Assembly: GCA_910587475.1 (NCBI GenBank)
Contig: CAJUMR010000043.1
Span: 1 to 19,132, forward strand
DNA from: an uncultured Muribaculaceae bacterium
Lineage (GTDB): Bacteria > Bacteroidota > Bacteroidia > Bacteroidales > Muribaculaceae
Direction: 5' to 3'
Length of the DNA stretch: 19,132 nt
In this document: positions 7,521 through 15,578 of the stretch, in pieces
How positions within the stretch are numbered: the first letter of the stretch is position 1
Layout of the letters: every line of letters begins with the position of its first letter
Position numbers and translations under genes: made by a program
Notes under the pieces: model-generated
Databases searched by the model: none
What the model saw: only the letters and a program-made list of their open reading frames with translations
Told to the model about the DNA's origin: nothing

Positions 7521-7532
7521 TTGCTATAGCAA
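7521..7532. promoter_or_regulatory. 12-bp palindrome at the lon transcription start
   Basis: TTGCTATAGCAA is a perfect 12-bp palindrome starting about 6 bases after the predicted lon start site. A repressor bound here would block lon transcription. It is not recognised as a known Bacteroidetes operator (it is not the CIRCE sequence) and rests on symmetry and position only. Confidence 0.3.
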
Positions 7533-7571
7533 TAGTCAGCAACCACAATCAAACTCCTCCTATTATAATAT

Positions 7572-10001
7572 ATGAAAGATATAGACCAAGATAAACAGTC
7601 AGCCGTTTTCGGACAAATTGACATCGACGCAAAGCGTTTCGACATAGATCCGTCAGTCGACGACCTGCCGATATTAGCCACCCGTAATTTAGTGCTTTTT
7701 CCGGGTGTGACGATACCCATATCGTTGGGTCGTGAAAATTCTATCATCACAGCGACTGCGGCGGCCGACCGGCAGATACCGATCGGCATAGTGTGTCAGC
7801 TCAATCCCGAGGACGAAAATCCGGCTGTCACAACCGGCCTATATAAATATGGTGTGATCGCCGATGTCCTGAAGGTGTTCGATCTGCCCGACGGATCCAA
7901 GACAGCGCTTGTGAGATCGCGCGGCAAGTTCCGCATCATAGGCCGTGGAGCCGGAAAGCTCATCGAAGGAGCGTCGTTGTCGGCGCGTGTAAAATTGATC
8001 GACGAACAGATCCCCGAGGTCAGCGGCGAGCTTGAGGTGGCGATCGAGCAGGTCAAGCAATATGCGATCAACATCATCAACAAGACCGTTGAGAACTCGA
8101 AAGAGATAATTTTTTCGATCAATCAGACGTCGACTCCTTACGAACTGGTCAATTTCATATGTACCAACATGCACTTCGATGCGGCCGACAAGGTAGCGAT
8201 GCTTGCCAAACCGTCTCTTTCGGAACGCGCTTTCAAACTGCTGTCAGAACTGGTCAAGCAGGAGGAGAAGGTCGATATCAGCCGTGAGATACTCCAGCGT
8301 ACGCGTCAGAACATGGATCAGAACCAACGCAATGCCTTCCTGCAACAGCAGATGGAAACGATCAGGGAAGAATTGTATGGCGACTCTGACGATGCCGATG
8401 AGTTTGTGAACCGTGCATCCAAGATCGACATGCCTGAAAAGGCGCGTGCGGTGTTTGACAAGGAAGTCGATAAACTCCGCCGTCTCAATCCTCAGTCGCC
8501 CGACTATTCGGTGCAGTATACCTATCTTGACACTCTGCTCGATCTGCCCTGGAACAGCGAGACCGAGCTAAACACCGATTTCGCAAGCGCCCGCCGCATC
8601 CTCGAAGAGGACCATTATGGACTCGAAAAGGTGAAAGAGCGTATTCTCGAGCAGCTTGCCGTGCTGATGAACAATCCGGAGGGCAAGGCTCCTATACTTT
8701 GTCTCGTTGGTGCACCAGGAGTGGGGAAGACTTCGCTCGGACGGTCGGTGGCGAGAGCGCTCAACCGCAATTACCAGCGTGTGTCGCTCGGCGGCGTTCA
8801 CGACGAGTCGGAAATCCGTGGCCATCGCCGCACCTATATCGGTGCGATGCCCGGGCGGATAATCGATGCCATGAAACGGGCCAAATCATCAAATCCGGTG
8901 CTATTGCTCGATGAGATTGACAAAATCGGCCGTGACTACAAAGGCGATCCGTCGTCGGCGTTGCTCGAAGTGCTCGACCCTGAACAGAATAAGTTTTTCC
9001 ACGATAATTACATTGATATAGATTACGATCTCTCGCATGTGCTTTTTATAGCGACGGCCAACACGCTGTCAACTCTTCAGCAACCGTTGCTCGACCGTAT
9101 GGAGGTGATCGATCTGTCGGGTTATCTTCTTGAAGAAAAGGTGGAGATAGCGCGTCGCCATCTCGAACCGCGCATATGCGGCGAATTCCGTCTCGGGGCA
9201 AGTGAACTCAACATAAGCGAGACTGCATTGGTAAAGATTATCGAAAATTACACATCGGAAAGCGGTGTGCGTCAGCTTGAAAAGAGACTTTCGGCACTTG
9301 CGCGAAAAGCTGTGCTTGCAAAAATGAGCGGAGCAGAATTTCCAGAGGAAATCTTGCCCGAGCATCTGAAAGATATGCTCGGACTGCCTCCTTATTCGAA
9401 AGACCGCTATGAGGGCAATGCTTTCGCCGGCGTGGTCACAGGCCTGGCCTGGACTCAAGTCGGCGGAGAGATACTGATGGCCGAAGCTTCGCTGTCGCCC
9501 GGCAAAGGCGAGAAGCTCACAATCACTGGTAATCTCGGCGACGTGATGAAGGAGTCGGCGGCCATAGCGTTGCAGTGGGTCAAGGCTCATGCTTCGTCGA
9601 TCGGTATCGATCCGTCGCTGTTCGAGCGCTACAATCTTCATATCCACTTCCCCGAGGGCGCAATCCCGAAGGACGGTCCGTCGGCAGGCATCACTATTGC
9701 CACGGCGATAGTCTCGGCGTTCACCCAGCGAAAGGTGGCGGAGCGTATAGCCATGACAGGAGAGATCACACTGCGAGGCAAGGTGTTGCCGGTCGGAGGC
9801 ATCAAGGAGAAAATACTTGCGGCAAAGCGGGCCGGCATTACAGACATTATATTGTCGACCGAAAACCGGAAAGATATAGAGGACATTGCCGAACGCTATG
9901 TCAAGGATCTGACATTCCATTACGTGGATACGGTCGATCAGGTGATTTCGCTTGCAGTCACAGATCAGACTCCCGATAATCCGATAGATCTTTCAAAATA
10001 A
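7572..10001 (+). CDS. lon: ATP-dependent protease Lon
   Basis: This 809-residue cytoplasmic protease degrades misfolded and some regulatory proteins. The N-terminal LON substrate-binding domain spans about 30-235, followed by a helical linker to about 340. The AAA+ module has Walker A GAPGVGKTS at 380-388 and Walker B LLLDEID at 444-450. The C-terminal serine-lysine protease domain (about 610-795) has S704 in KDGPSAG and K747 in GGIKEKIL. The 43-residue spacing between them equals that of the E. coli S679/K722 pair. The ATG at 7572 is supported by the promoter upstream and by homology beginning soon after; the acidic first 30 residues are common in Bacteroidetes Lon. It is followed by a strong terminator and so is probably monocistronic. 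No truncation or active-site change was seen. Confidence 0.97.
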   Translation: MKDIDQDKQSAVFGQIDIDAKRFDIDPSVDDLPILATRNLVLFPGVTIPISLGRENSIITATAAADRQIPIGIVCQLNPEDENPAVTTGLYKYGVIADVLKVFDLPDGSKTALVRSRGKFRIIGRGAGKLIEGASLSARVKLIDEQIPEVSGELEVAIEQVKQYAINIINKTVENSKEIIFSINQTSTPYELVNFICTNMHFDAADKVAMLAKPSLSERAFKLLSELVKQEEKVDISREILQRTRQNMDQNQRNAFLQQQMETIREELYGDSDDADEFVNRASKIDMPEKARAVFDKEVDKLRRLNPQSPDYSVQYTYLDTLLDLPWNSETELNTDFASARRILEEDHYGLEKVKERILEQLAVLMNNPEGKAPILCLVGAPGVGKTSLGRSVARALNRNYQRVSLGGVHDESEIRGHRRTYIGAMPGRIIDAMKRAKSSNPVLLLDEIDKIGRDYKGDPSSALLEVLDPEQNKFFHDNYIDIDYDLSHVLFIATANTLSTLQQPLLDRMEVIDLSGYLLEEKVEIARRHLEPRICGEFRLGASELNISETALVKIIENYTSESGVRQLEKRLSALARKAVLAKMSGAEFPEEILPEHLKDMLGLPPYSKDRYEGNAFAGVVTGLAWTQVGGEILMAEASLSPGKGEKLTITGNLGDVMKESAAIALQWVKAHASSIGIDPSLFERYNLHIHFPEGAIPKDGPSAGITIATAIVSAFTQRKVAERIAMTGEITLRGKVLPVGGIKEKILAAKRAGITDIILSTENRKDIEDIAERYVKDLTFHYVDTVDQVISLAVTDQTPDNPIDLSK

Positions 10002-10031
10002 AACATTGCAGAAAGATCGGAGAGAAATATC

Positions 10032-10077
10032 CGGAGATTGTCATTGAGGTAAATCTCTTGACAATCTCCGATTATTT
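10032..10077 (+). terminator. Rho-independent terminator of lon
   Basis: An 11-bp perfect stem (CGGAGATTGTC at 10032-10042 with GACAATCTCCG at 10060-10070) closes a 17-base loop and is followed by ATTATTTT. It lies 30 bases after the lon stop codon and just before the panC promoter. Confidence 0.8.
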
Positions 10078-10086
10078 TGGCAGCGG

Positions 10087-10118
10087 TTTGCATGATATTG
10101 CAGAATTGCTTAATTTTG
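10087..10118 (+). promoter_or_regulatory. Promoter of the panC-panD-ffh-folD gene run
   Basis: TTTG at 10087-10090, a 20-base spacer, then TAATTTTG at 10111-10118 give a full match to the Bacteroidetes promoter consensus. Transcription should begin near 10122, about 30 nt before the panC ATG at 10152. This also argues against a longer panC reading frame starting at 10077, inside the promoter region. Confidence 0.75.
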
Positions 10119-10151
10119 CACCTTGATAAAAAGCTTTTTGTTACAGACAAA

Positions 10152-10994
10152 ATGAATGTCATAAGAACAGTAAAGGATTTGCGGATGGCGATAGCCGACG
10201 CAAAGAGCAAGGGTGCGGTAGTCGGTCTTGTGCCGACGATGGGAGCACTCCATGCCGGACATGTATCGCTGATCGACAGGGCGCGCCGCGAGTGCGATTT
10301 TGTTGTGGTCAGTGATTTCGTCAATCCGACACAATTTAACAATGCGGAAGATCTCCGCACTTATCCGCGAACCGAGGAAGCCGACTGCGACAAAATGTCG
10401 AAAGCCGGTGTCGATGTGGCGTTTATCCCATCGGTCGAGGAGATCTATCCGGAACCCGACACACGGGTGTTCGATCTTGGCGCTGTGGCCGAAGTGATGG
10501 AGGGGGCCATGCGTCCCGGCCATTTCAATGGCGTTGCTCAGATTGTCAGCAAGTTGTTTGCGCTTGTAGAGCCTGATAAAGCATATTTCGGAGAAAAAGA
10601 TTTCCAGCAGATCGCTGTGATACGCCGCATGGTCGAACTTGAGGGCTTCAAGATCGACATCGTCGATTGCCCGATATTGCGAGAGGCCGACGGCCTTGCA
10701 ATGAGTTCGCGAAACGTAAGACTCGATGCAGCCCATCGTGCTATAGCTCCGACGATTCACAAAGTGCTCCTGTCATCAGTCGATTATGCCAAGGATCATA
10801 CAGTCGGAGAGACCGAGCGCTATGTGACTGAAGCTATAAATGCGACAGAAGGTCTTGAAACCGAGTATTATCAGATTGTCGATGCACTGACTATGCAAGC
10901 TGTCGATGCTTCGGCCAAGCCGGGCGACGGTATGGTCGGATGTGTCACTGTATATTGTGGCGGTGTACGTCTGATCGATAACATAAAATATTGA
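10152..10994 (+). CDS. panC: Pantothenate synthetase (pantoate--beta-alanine ligase)
   Basis: The 280-residue product joins pantoate to beta-alanine using ATP through a pantoyl-adenylate, the last step of pantothenate (vitamin B5) synthesis in the cytoplasm. It shows the nucleotidyltransferase signature PTMGALHAGH (28-37, with HAGH as the HxGH element), RPGHFNGVAQ (121-130), GEKDFQQ (147-153) and MSSRN (184-188). Length is close to E. coli PanC (283). The frame is open 25 codons further upstream to 10077, but those residues are not family-like and overlap the promoter, so the ATG at 10152 (MNVIRTV) is chosen. It is followed after 31 bp by panD, which supplies its beta-alanine. Confidence 0.96.
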   Translation: MNVIRTVKDLRMAIADAKSKGAVVGLVPTMGALHAGHVSLIDRARRECDFVVVSDFVNPTQFNNAEDLRTYPRTEEADCDKMSKAGVDVAFIPSVEEIYPEPDTRVFDLGAVAEVMEGAMRPGHFNGVAQIVSKLFALVEPDKAYFGEKDFQQIAVIRRMVELEGFKIDIVDCPILREADGLAMSSRNVRLDAAHRAIAPTIHKVLLSSVDYAKDHTVGETERYVTEAINATEGLETEYYQIVDALTMQAVDASAKPGDGMVGCVTVYCGGVRLIDNIKY

Positions 10995-11025
10995 GGATTA
11001 CAACATACTCCGATAAAACAGAACA

Positions 11026-11376
11026 ATGAACGTTGAAGTACTGAAATCAAAAATCCATCGCGTGACTGTCACCGAGGCATGTCTTGACTATATCGGCAGC
11101 ATAACCATCGATGAAGATCTGATGGACGCTGCCGGCATCATAGCAGGCGAGCGCGTGTATATAGTCAATAACAACAATGGAGCGCGTCTCGACACTTACA
11201 CGATCTGCGGCGAACGCGGCAGCGGTGTGATATGTCTCAACGGTGCGGCCGCACGCTTGGTGCAGCCCGGCGATGTTGTGATCATCATGAGCTATGCTTC
11301 GATGCCGATCGAAGAAGCGCGGACCTTCAAGCCGAAGGTGATTTTTCCTGACACGGCGACCAATCGTCTTGTCTGA
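11026..11376 (+). CDS. panD: Aspartate 1-decarboxylase proenzyme
   Basis: The 116-residue product makes beta-alanine from L-aspartate and is pyruvoyl-dependent. The self-cleavage site is visible as Y22-I-G24-S25; cleavage between G24 and S25 would convert S25 to the pyruvoyl group. Y58 in DTYTI and the NGAAARL segment (about 72-78) are conserved near the active site. Length is normal for the bacterial family. Starting 31 bp after panC with no promoter between, it is almost certainly in the same transcript. No companion activator of the PanZ type is visible here. Confidence 0.96.
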   Translation: MNVEVLKSKIHRVTVTEACLDYIGSITIDEDLMDAAGIIAGERVYIVNNNNGARLDTYTICGERGSGVICLNGAAARLVQPGDVVIIMSYASMPIEEARTFKPKVIFPDTATNRLV

Positions 11377-11415
11377 ACCACAAACTCTTAAAACAACCAT
11401 ACTCCCAGACGATAT

Positions 11416-12753
11416 ATGTTTGAAAACCTAAGCGACAGATTAGAGAGAAGTTTCAAACTTCTTAAAGGCCAGGGCAAGATCACAGAAATCAATGTGGCCG
11501 AAACCCTGAAAGACGTGCGTCGCGCGCTCGTTGATGCCGACGTGAATTATAAAGTGGCCAAGACTTTCACCGACACCGTTAAGCAGAAGGCTCTCGGACA
11601 AAATGTGATCAATGCCATCAAACCGAGCGAGTTGATGGTAAAGATTGTCCACGATGAGTTGACATCACTTATGGGTGGCGATGTTGTGCCTCTCAATTTG
11701 TCGGGCAAACCCGCCATTATCCTTATGTCGGGTCTGCAGGGTTCGGGTAAGACAACATTCTCGGGCAAGCTGGCCAAGAAACTCAAGAGTGAAAAGGGCA
11801 TGCGGCCGCTGCTTGTGGCCTGCGACGTCTATCGTCCGGCCGCTATAGATCAGCTCAAGGTGCTCGGAGAGTCGATCAATGTGCCTGTCTATACTGAGGA
11901 GGGCAGCAAGAAGCCTGTCGAGATTGCCAGAAATGCCATAGAGTTTGCGAAGCGCAACAGCCATGATCTTGTGATTGTCGACACGGCGGGACGTCTGGCC
12001 GTCGACGAGCAGATGATGGATGAGATCGAAGCGATTAAAAATGCCATTCATCCGACCGAGACTCTTTTTGTTGTCGATGCGATGACAGGTCAGGATGCTG
12101 TCAATACTGCAAAAACGTTCAACGATCGCTTGGACTTCGGTGGCGTTGTGCTCACCAAGCTTGACGGTGACACCCGCGGCGGTGCGGCGCTCTCGATCAG
12201 AAGCGTTGTCGATAAACCGATCAAGTTTGTCGGCACAGGCGAAAGTCTCGACGGTCTCGATGCGTTCCACCCCTCGCGTATGGCAGACCGTATTCTCGGC
12301 ATGGGCGACATCGTGTCTCTCGTTGAGAAAGCGCAGCAACAGTATGATGAAAAAGAAGCTGCAGAAATTGCGGCTAAACTCCGTAAAAATCAATTCACAT
12401 TCAACGATTTCCTCAAACAGATCCAGCAGATCAAGAAGATGGGCAACATCAAGGATCTGGCTTCGATGATACCCGGTGTCGGCAAGGCGATCCGCGATGT
12501 TGAGATCGACAACGATGCTTTCAAGGGCATAGAGGCGATTATCATGTCGATGACCCCCTATGAACGCGAGCATCCTGAGGTGATCAACGGTAGCCGTCGT
12601 CAACGTATAGCCAAAGGCTCGGGTACGTCGGCTCAGGATGTCAACCGCTTGCTCAAGCAGTTTGAAGATATGCGCAAGATGATGCGTGCTGCGACCTCTA
12701 TGCGCAACCCGATGAAAATGATGCAGCAGATACGCAAAGTGAAACGTCGTTAA
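11416..12753 (+). CDS. ffh: Signal recognition particle GTPase Ffh (SRP54)
   Basis: This 445-residue protein binds the SRP RNA and signal sequences of nascent membrane proteins and delivers ribosomes to the receptor FtsY. The N domain is helical (1-95). The G domain has GLQGSGKTT (106-114), DTAGRL (189-194), TKLDGDTRGG (247-256) and the GTGE segment (about 273-276). The methionine-rich M domain (about 295-445) contains MTPYEREHP, the RNA-binding RRQRIAKGSGTS stretch (about 394-405) and a basic tail. It starts 39 bp after panD with no promoter seen, so it may be read from the panC promoter, which would be an odd pairing of an essential targeting factor with vitamin synthesis. A weak internal promoter cannot be excluded. 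Confidence 0.97.
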   Translation: MFENLSDRLERSFKLLKGQGKITEINVAETLKDVRRALVDADVNYKVAKTFTDTVKQKALGQNVINAIKPSELMVKIVHDELTSLMGGDVVPLNLSGKPAIILMSGLQGSGKTTFSGKLAKKLKSEKGMRPLLVACDVYRPAAIDQLKVLGESINVPVYTEEGSKKPVEIARNAIEFAKRNSHDLVIVDTAGRLAVDEQMMDEIEAIKNAIHPTETLFVVDAMTGQDAVNTAKTFNDRLDFGGVVLTKLDGDTRGGAALSIRSVVDKPIKFVGTGESLDGLDAFHPSRMADRILGMGDIVSLVEKAQQQYDEKEAAEIAAKLRKNQFTFNDFLKQIQQIKKMGNIKDLASMIPGVGKAIRDVEIDNDAFKGIEAIIMSMTPYEREHPEVINGSRRQRIAKGSGTSAQDVNRLLKQFEDMRKMMRAATSMRNPMKMMQQIRKVKRR

Positions 12754-12773
12754 TTAACCTAAATTATCTCATT

Positions 12774-13655
12774 ATGCAACTGATCGACGGAAAGAAAACA
12801 GCAACAGAAATCAAACAGGAGATTGCCGCAGAAGTGGCGGCTATGACTGCAAACGGTGTCAAGCGTCCCCATCTCGCAGCTATTCTTGTCGGCCACGACG
12901 GCGGCAGCGAGACTTATGTGGCAAACAAAGTTAAATCGTGTGCTGAATGCGGGTTTGAATCATCATTGTTGAGATTTGAGGATGACATCACTGAAGAGCA
13001 GTTGCTCGAAGAAGTTAGAAAGCTCAACGAAAATGACGATATCGATGGTTTCATTGTGCAGCTGCCTCTGCCCAAGCATATCGATGAACAGAGAATCATT
13101 GAAGCTGTCAATCCCGACAAGGATGTCGATGGTTTCCATCCGGTAAATGTCGGTCGGTTGTCGATCGGACTGCCGGGCTTCAAGTCGGCAACACCCGCCG
13201 GCATCATCGAACTGCTCCGTCGCTATAATATCGCGACAAGCGGAAAGCATGTGGTTGTGATCGGACGCAGCAATATCGTCGGCAAGCCTGTGGCGTCGCT
13301 TCTGATGCAGAAAGGCAATCCCGGCGACGCTACTGTTACGGTATGCCACAGCCGCACAGCCAATTTGCCTGAAATTACCCGTCAGGCTGATATTATCATT
13401 GCAGCTATCGGCAAGCCCGGATTTGTAACAGCCGACATGGTTAAAGATGGAGTGACAGTGATCGACGTGGGCACAACCCGAGTGCCTGATGCCACCCGCA
13501 AAAGCGGTTTCCGTCTGTGCGGTGATGTCGATTTCGAAAGTGTGTCGCCCAAATGTGAGTTTATCACACCTGTCCCCGGCGGCGTAGGCCCGATGACTAT
13601 TTGCAGTCTGATGCTTAACACTCTTCAGGCTGCCAAGCAACGTAGAGGCTGCTGA
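12774..13655 (+). CDS. folD: Bifunctional methylene-THF dehydrogenase / methenyl-THF cyclohydrolase
   Basis: The 293-residue enzyme interconverts 5,10-methylene-, 5,10-methenyl- and 10-formyl-tetrahydrofolate, normally with NADP, feeding purine and fMet-tRNA synthesis. The catalytic pair Y48/K52 lies in SETYVANKVK, with Q96 in VQLPLP and D119 in DVDGFHPVN. The Rossmann nucleotide site is VVIGRSNIVGKP (about 161-172), and the C-terminal signature is TPVPGGVGPMT (about 265-275). Length is normal. It begins 20 bp after ffh and ends 2 bp before the CapA-like gene, so all three are likely co-transcribed. Confidence 0.96.
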   Translation: MQLIDGKKTATEIKQEIAAEVAAMTANGVKRPHLAAILVGHDGGSETYVANKVKSCAECGFESSLLRFEDDITEEQLLEEVRKLNENDDIDGFIVQLPLPKHIDEQRIIEAVNPDKDVDGFHPVNVGRLSIGLPGFKSATPAGIIELLRRYNIATSGKHVVVIGRSNIVGKPVASLLMQKGNPGDATVTVCHSRTANLPEITRQADIIIAAIGKPGFVTADMVKDGVTVIDVGTTRVPDATRKSGFRLCGDVDFESVSPKCEFITPVPGGVGPMTICSLMLNTLQAAKQRRGC

Positions 13656-13657
13656 AC

Positions 13658-14713
13658 ATGCATCTTCTGCCGCTGTTCGTGTCGCTTGTCAATCTGCTGT
13701 TCGGTGTCGATCAGGCAGAAATAGTCTTTGCGGGCGATGCCATGCAGCATCAGGCTCAGTTGCAGGCTGCCAGACAAGCCGACGGAACGTATGATTATTC
13801 GGCATGCTTCAGCGATATTGAATATCTTGTCAAGAGCGCTGACTATGCAGTAGTCAATCTCGAGACACCTGTAGGCTCGGGGAACTTCACCGGATATCCT
13901 TGCTTCAATGCTCCGGCATCGTTTGCTCATGCTCTGCGCGATGCGGGGTTTGATCTCATGCTGACAGCAAATAATCATACTCTTGATCGTCGCGACAGAG
14001 GAGTGCGTTCGACCATCGACAGTCTCGATGCGGCAGGTATCGCTCATATCGGAACGTATCACAACGCAGCTTCAAGGCTCAACTCATTGCCTTTTGTAAA
14101 AAGAATATCCGGTATAAACGTCGGCTTTTTGAATTACACTTACGGAACCAACGGCATCACCGTGACGGGTGATGTCGTTGTTGATTATATCGATCGTGCG
14201 CAGATGGCCTCTGACATAGAGGCCGTGCGTCAGGCAGGTGCCGAGATCGTAACCGTGGCGGTGCATTGGGGTGATGAATATCATCTGATAGAAAATGCTT
14301 CGCAGCGCAAACTTGCCGATTTTCTTGTCGAGCAGGGCGTGGATCTTGTCATAGGTGGTCATCCTCATGTGATACAGCCTATGGAAGTGAGACACAACGA
14401 GGCGATGAACAAGGATGTACTTGTGGTGTATTCGCTGGGCAACTTCATCTCCAACATGAAGACTCGCGACACACGCGGAGGCGCCATCGTCCGCGTCAAT
14501 CTCGAACGCGACCGCGAAGGTGTGGCCCGTTTTGTGTCAGCTGCTTATGAGTTGGTGTTCACCGTTCCGCCGTCGTCTAATGGCGAAAATTTCAAACTTG
14601 TTCCAGCTGTCGGCTACGATGGGCCATGGAGTGCGGCATGCCGGGCATTTGTCAAATCGGCTGAAGACATTTTCTCGCGACACAATGTCAATGTTCAGCG
14701 GGTCGAGCGCTAA
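13658..14713 (+). CDS. CapA-family metallophosphatase-like protein
   Basis: This 351-residue protein has the CapA/PgsA (poly-gamma-glutamate synthesis) fold of the calcineurin-like metallophosphatase superfamily. Metal-site motifs are GDAMQH (26-31), VNLET (66-70), NNHTLD (105-110), HWGDEY (203-208), GGHPH (233-237) and SLGNF (259-263). The first 17 residues are hydrophobic but lack basic residues, so a signal peptide or membrane anchor is possible but not clear. No capBC ligase genes are nearby, so a real role in poly-glutamate capsule is unlikely; many Bacteroidales carry such orphan genes of unknown substrate. It starts 2 bp after folD, suggesting translational coupling. Its last 26 bp overlap the end of the convergent CPBP gene. 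Confidence 0.85.
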   Translation: MHLLPLFVSLVNLLFGVDQAEIVFAGDAMQHQAQLQAARQADGTYDYSACFSDIEYLVKSADYAVVNLETPVGSGNFTGYPCFNAPASFAHALRDAGFDLMLTANNHTLDRRDRGVRSTIDSLDAAGIAHIGTYHNAASRLNSLPFVKRISGINVGFLNYTYGTNGITVTGDVVVDYIDRAQMASDIEAVRQAGAEIVTVAVHWGDEYHLIENASQRKLADFLVEQGVDLVIGGHPHVIQPMEVRHNEAMNKDVLVVYSLGNFISNMKTRDTRGGAIVRVNLERDREGVARFVSAAYELVFTVPPSSNGENFKLVPAVGYDGPWSAACRAFVKSAEDIFSRHNVNVQRVER

Positions 14714-15551
14714 AGTCACCGCGCACGCGGTATATAAGCCATAATATCACAGTCGTAGCTGCCACGCTCAAAGCGATGACTGGCAAATCGCCTTTGCTGC
14801 CGATGGAATCGATCGGCGAGGTCTCACGGGTGTGAAACGCCCATTGGAAATAGACGTAGATGATATTGTTGGCGGCATGGATAATGATGGGTATCCATAG
14901 GTTACGGCTCCAGTAGAGCAGATAGCCGAAATATGCACCGAGAAGCATGCGCGGCACAAATCCGTAGAACTGCAAGTGCATGGCGCTGAATATGATCGCC
15001 GTTGTCCATATGGCAACATGTGCATTCACGCCTCCTGTGGTCATCAGGCGCATCATGGTTCCGCGGAAAAACAGTTCTTCGCCGAAGCCGGCCATCACTC
15101 CTATTATAAGTATGTTCATGACCAGATTGCCGATCGAGTGACCGCCCTGCAGCAGACTGATAGATCTTGCAGCGTTGTCCTCCATTCCTTTCATAAGATC
15201 TTCGAGCCATGAAAGAGAGTCGGGCAGGACCAGCGACTGGTTGAGACTGATTATGTAATTTAACGCAGGTATTGATACAACCAGTCCGGCCAATGCGAGT
15301 AGAGTCATCGGAAGAGAGATCGACTTATCGATGGCAAGAAATTTGACCGGTTGCCGGGTAACAATTATCGCAGTCGCCAATGACGGAATGATCAGTTGGA
15401 ATATGCTTTGAACGACGGCAGCTATTCTCATTGCAGCTGTGGAGTCGGGATATTTGCCGATCAGAAATGAACCGAACAGTGATGATATGAGAAATCCGAT
15501 TATCGCGATGCAGATGAAAAAGGCGAAGCGTTGTCTGAGAGTCAGGAGCAT
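14688..15551 (-). CDS. CPBP-family intramembrane metalloprotease (CAAX-like, Abi)
   Basis: This 287-residue inner-membrane protein has about seven hydrophobic segments (near 10-32, 42-65, 79-102, 140-157, 178-195, 202-232 and 258-275). The three CPBP motifs are intact: EELFFRG (158-164, with E158, E159 and R163), FSAMH (188-192) and HAANN (225-229). In the family these residues form a metal-dependent active site within the membrane. Roles range from prenyl-protein processing to bacteriocin immunity, and nothing here fixes the substrate. It lies 27 bp downstream of trmN6 on the same strand and probably shares its transcript. Its 3' end overlaps the convergent CapA-like gene by 26 bp, so there is no room for a terminator between them. 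Confidence 0.88.
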   Translation of the reverse strand: MLLTLRQRFAFFICIAIIGFLISSLFGSFLIGKYPDSTAAMRIAAVVQSIFQLIIPSLATAIIVTRQPVKFLAIDKSISLPMTLLALAGLVVSIPALNYIISLNQSLVLPDSLSWLEDLMKGMEDNAARSISLLQGGHSIGNLVMNILIIGVMAGFGEELFFRGTMMRLMTTGGVNAHVAIWTTAIIFSAMHLQFYGFVPRMLLGAYFGYLLYWSRNLWIPIIIHAANNIIYVYFQWAFHTRETSPIDSIGSKGDLPVIALSVAATTVILWLIYRVRGDFSARPAEH

Positions 15552-15578
15552 TTTTGAGTGATTATGAAAATGTTTTTT

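Noticed and set aside
9069..9920. 283-codon antisense frame over lon
   Set aside because: It runs opposite the conserved Lon AAA+ and protease domains, has no family features and no promoter.
10077..10151. Longer panC reading frame beginning at an upstream ATG
   Set aside because: The extra 25 residues are not family-like, and the segment contains a full-consensus promoter with its predicted start site downstream of this ATG.
11665..12603. 312-codon antisense frame over ffh
   Set aside because: The sense gene ffh is unmistakable. The antisense product shows no motif, and such frames arise from the codon bias of this genome.
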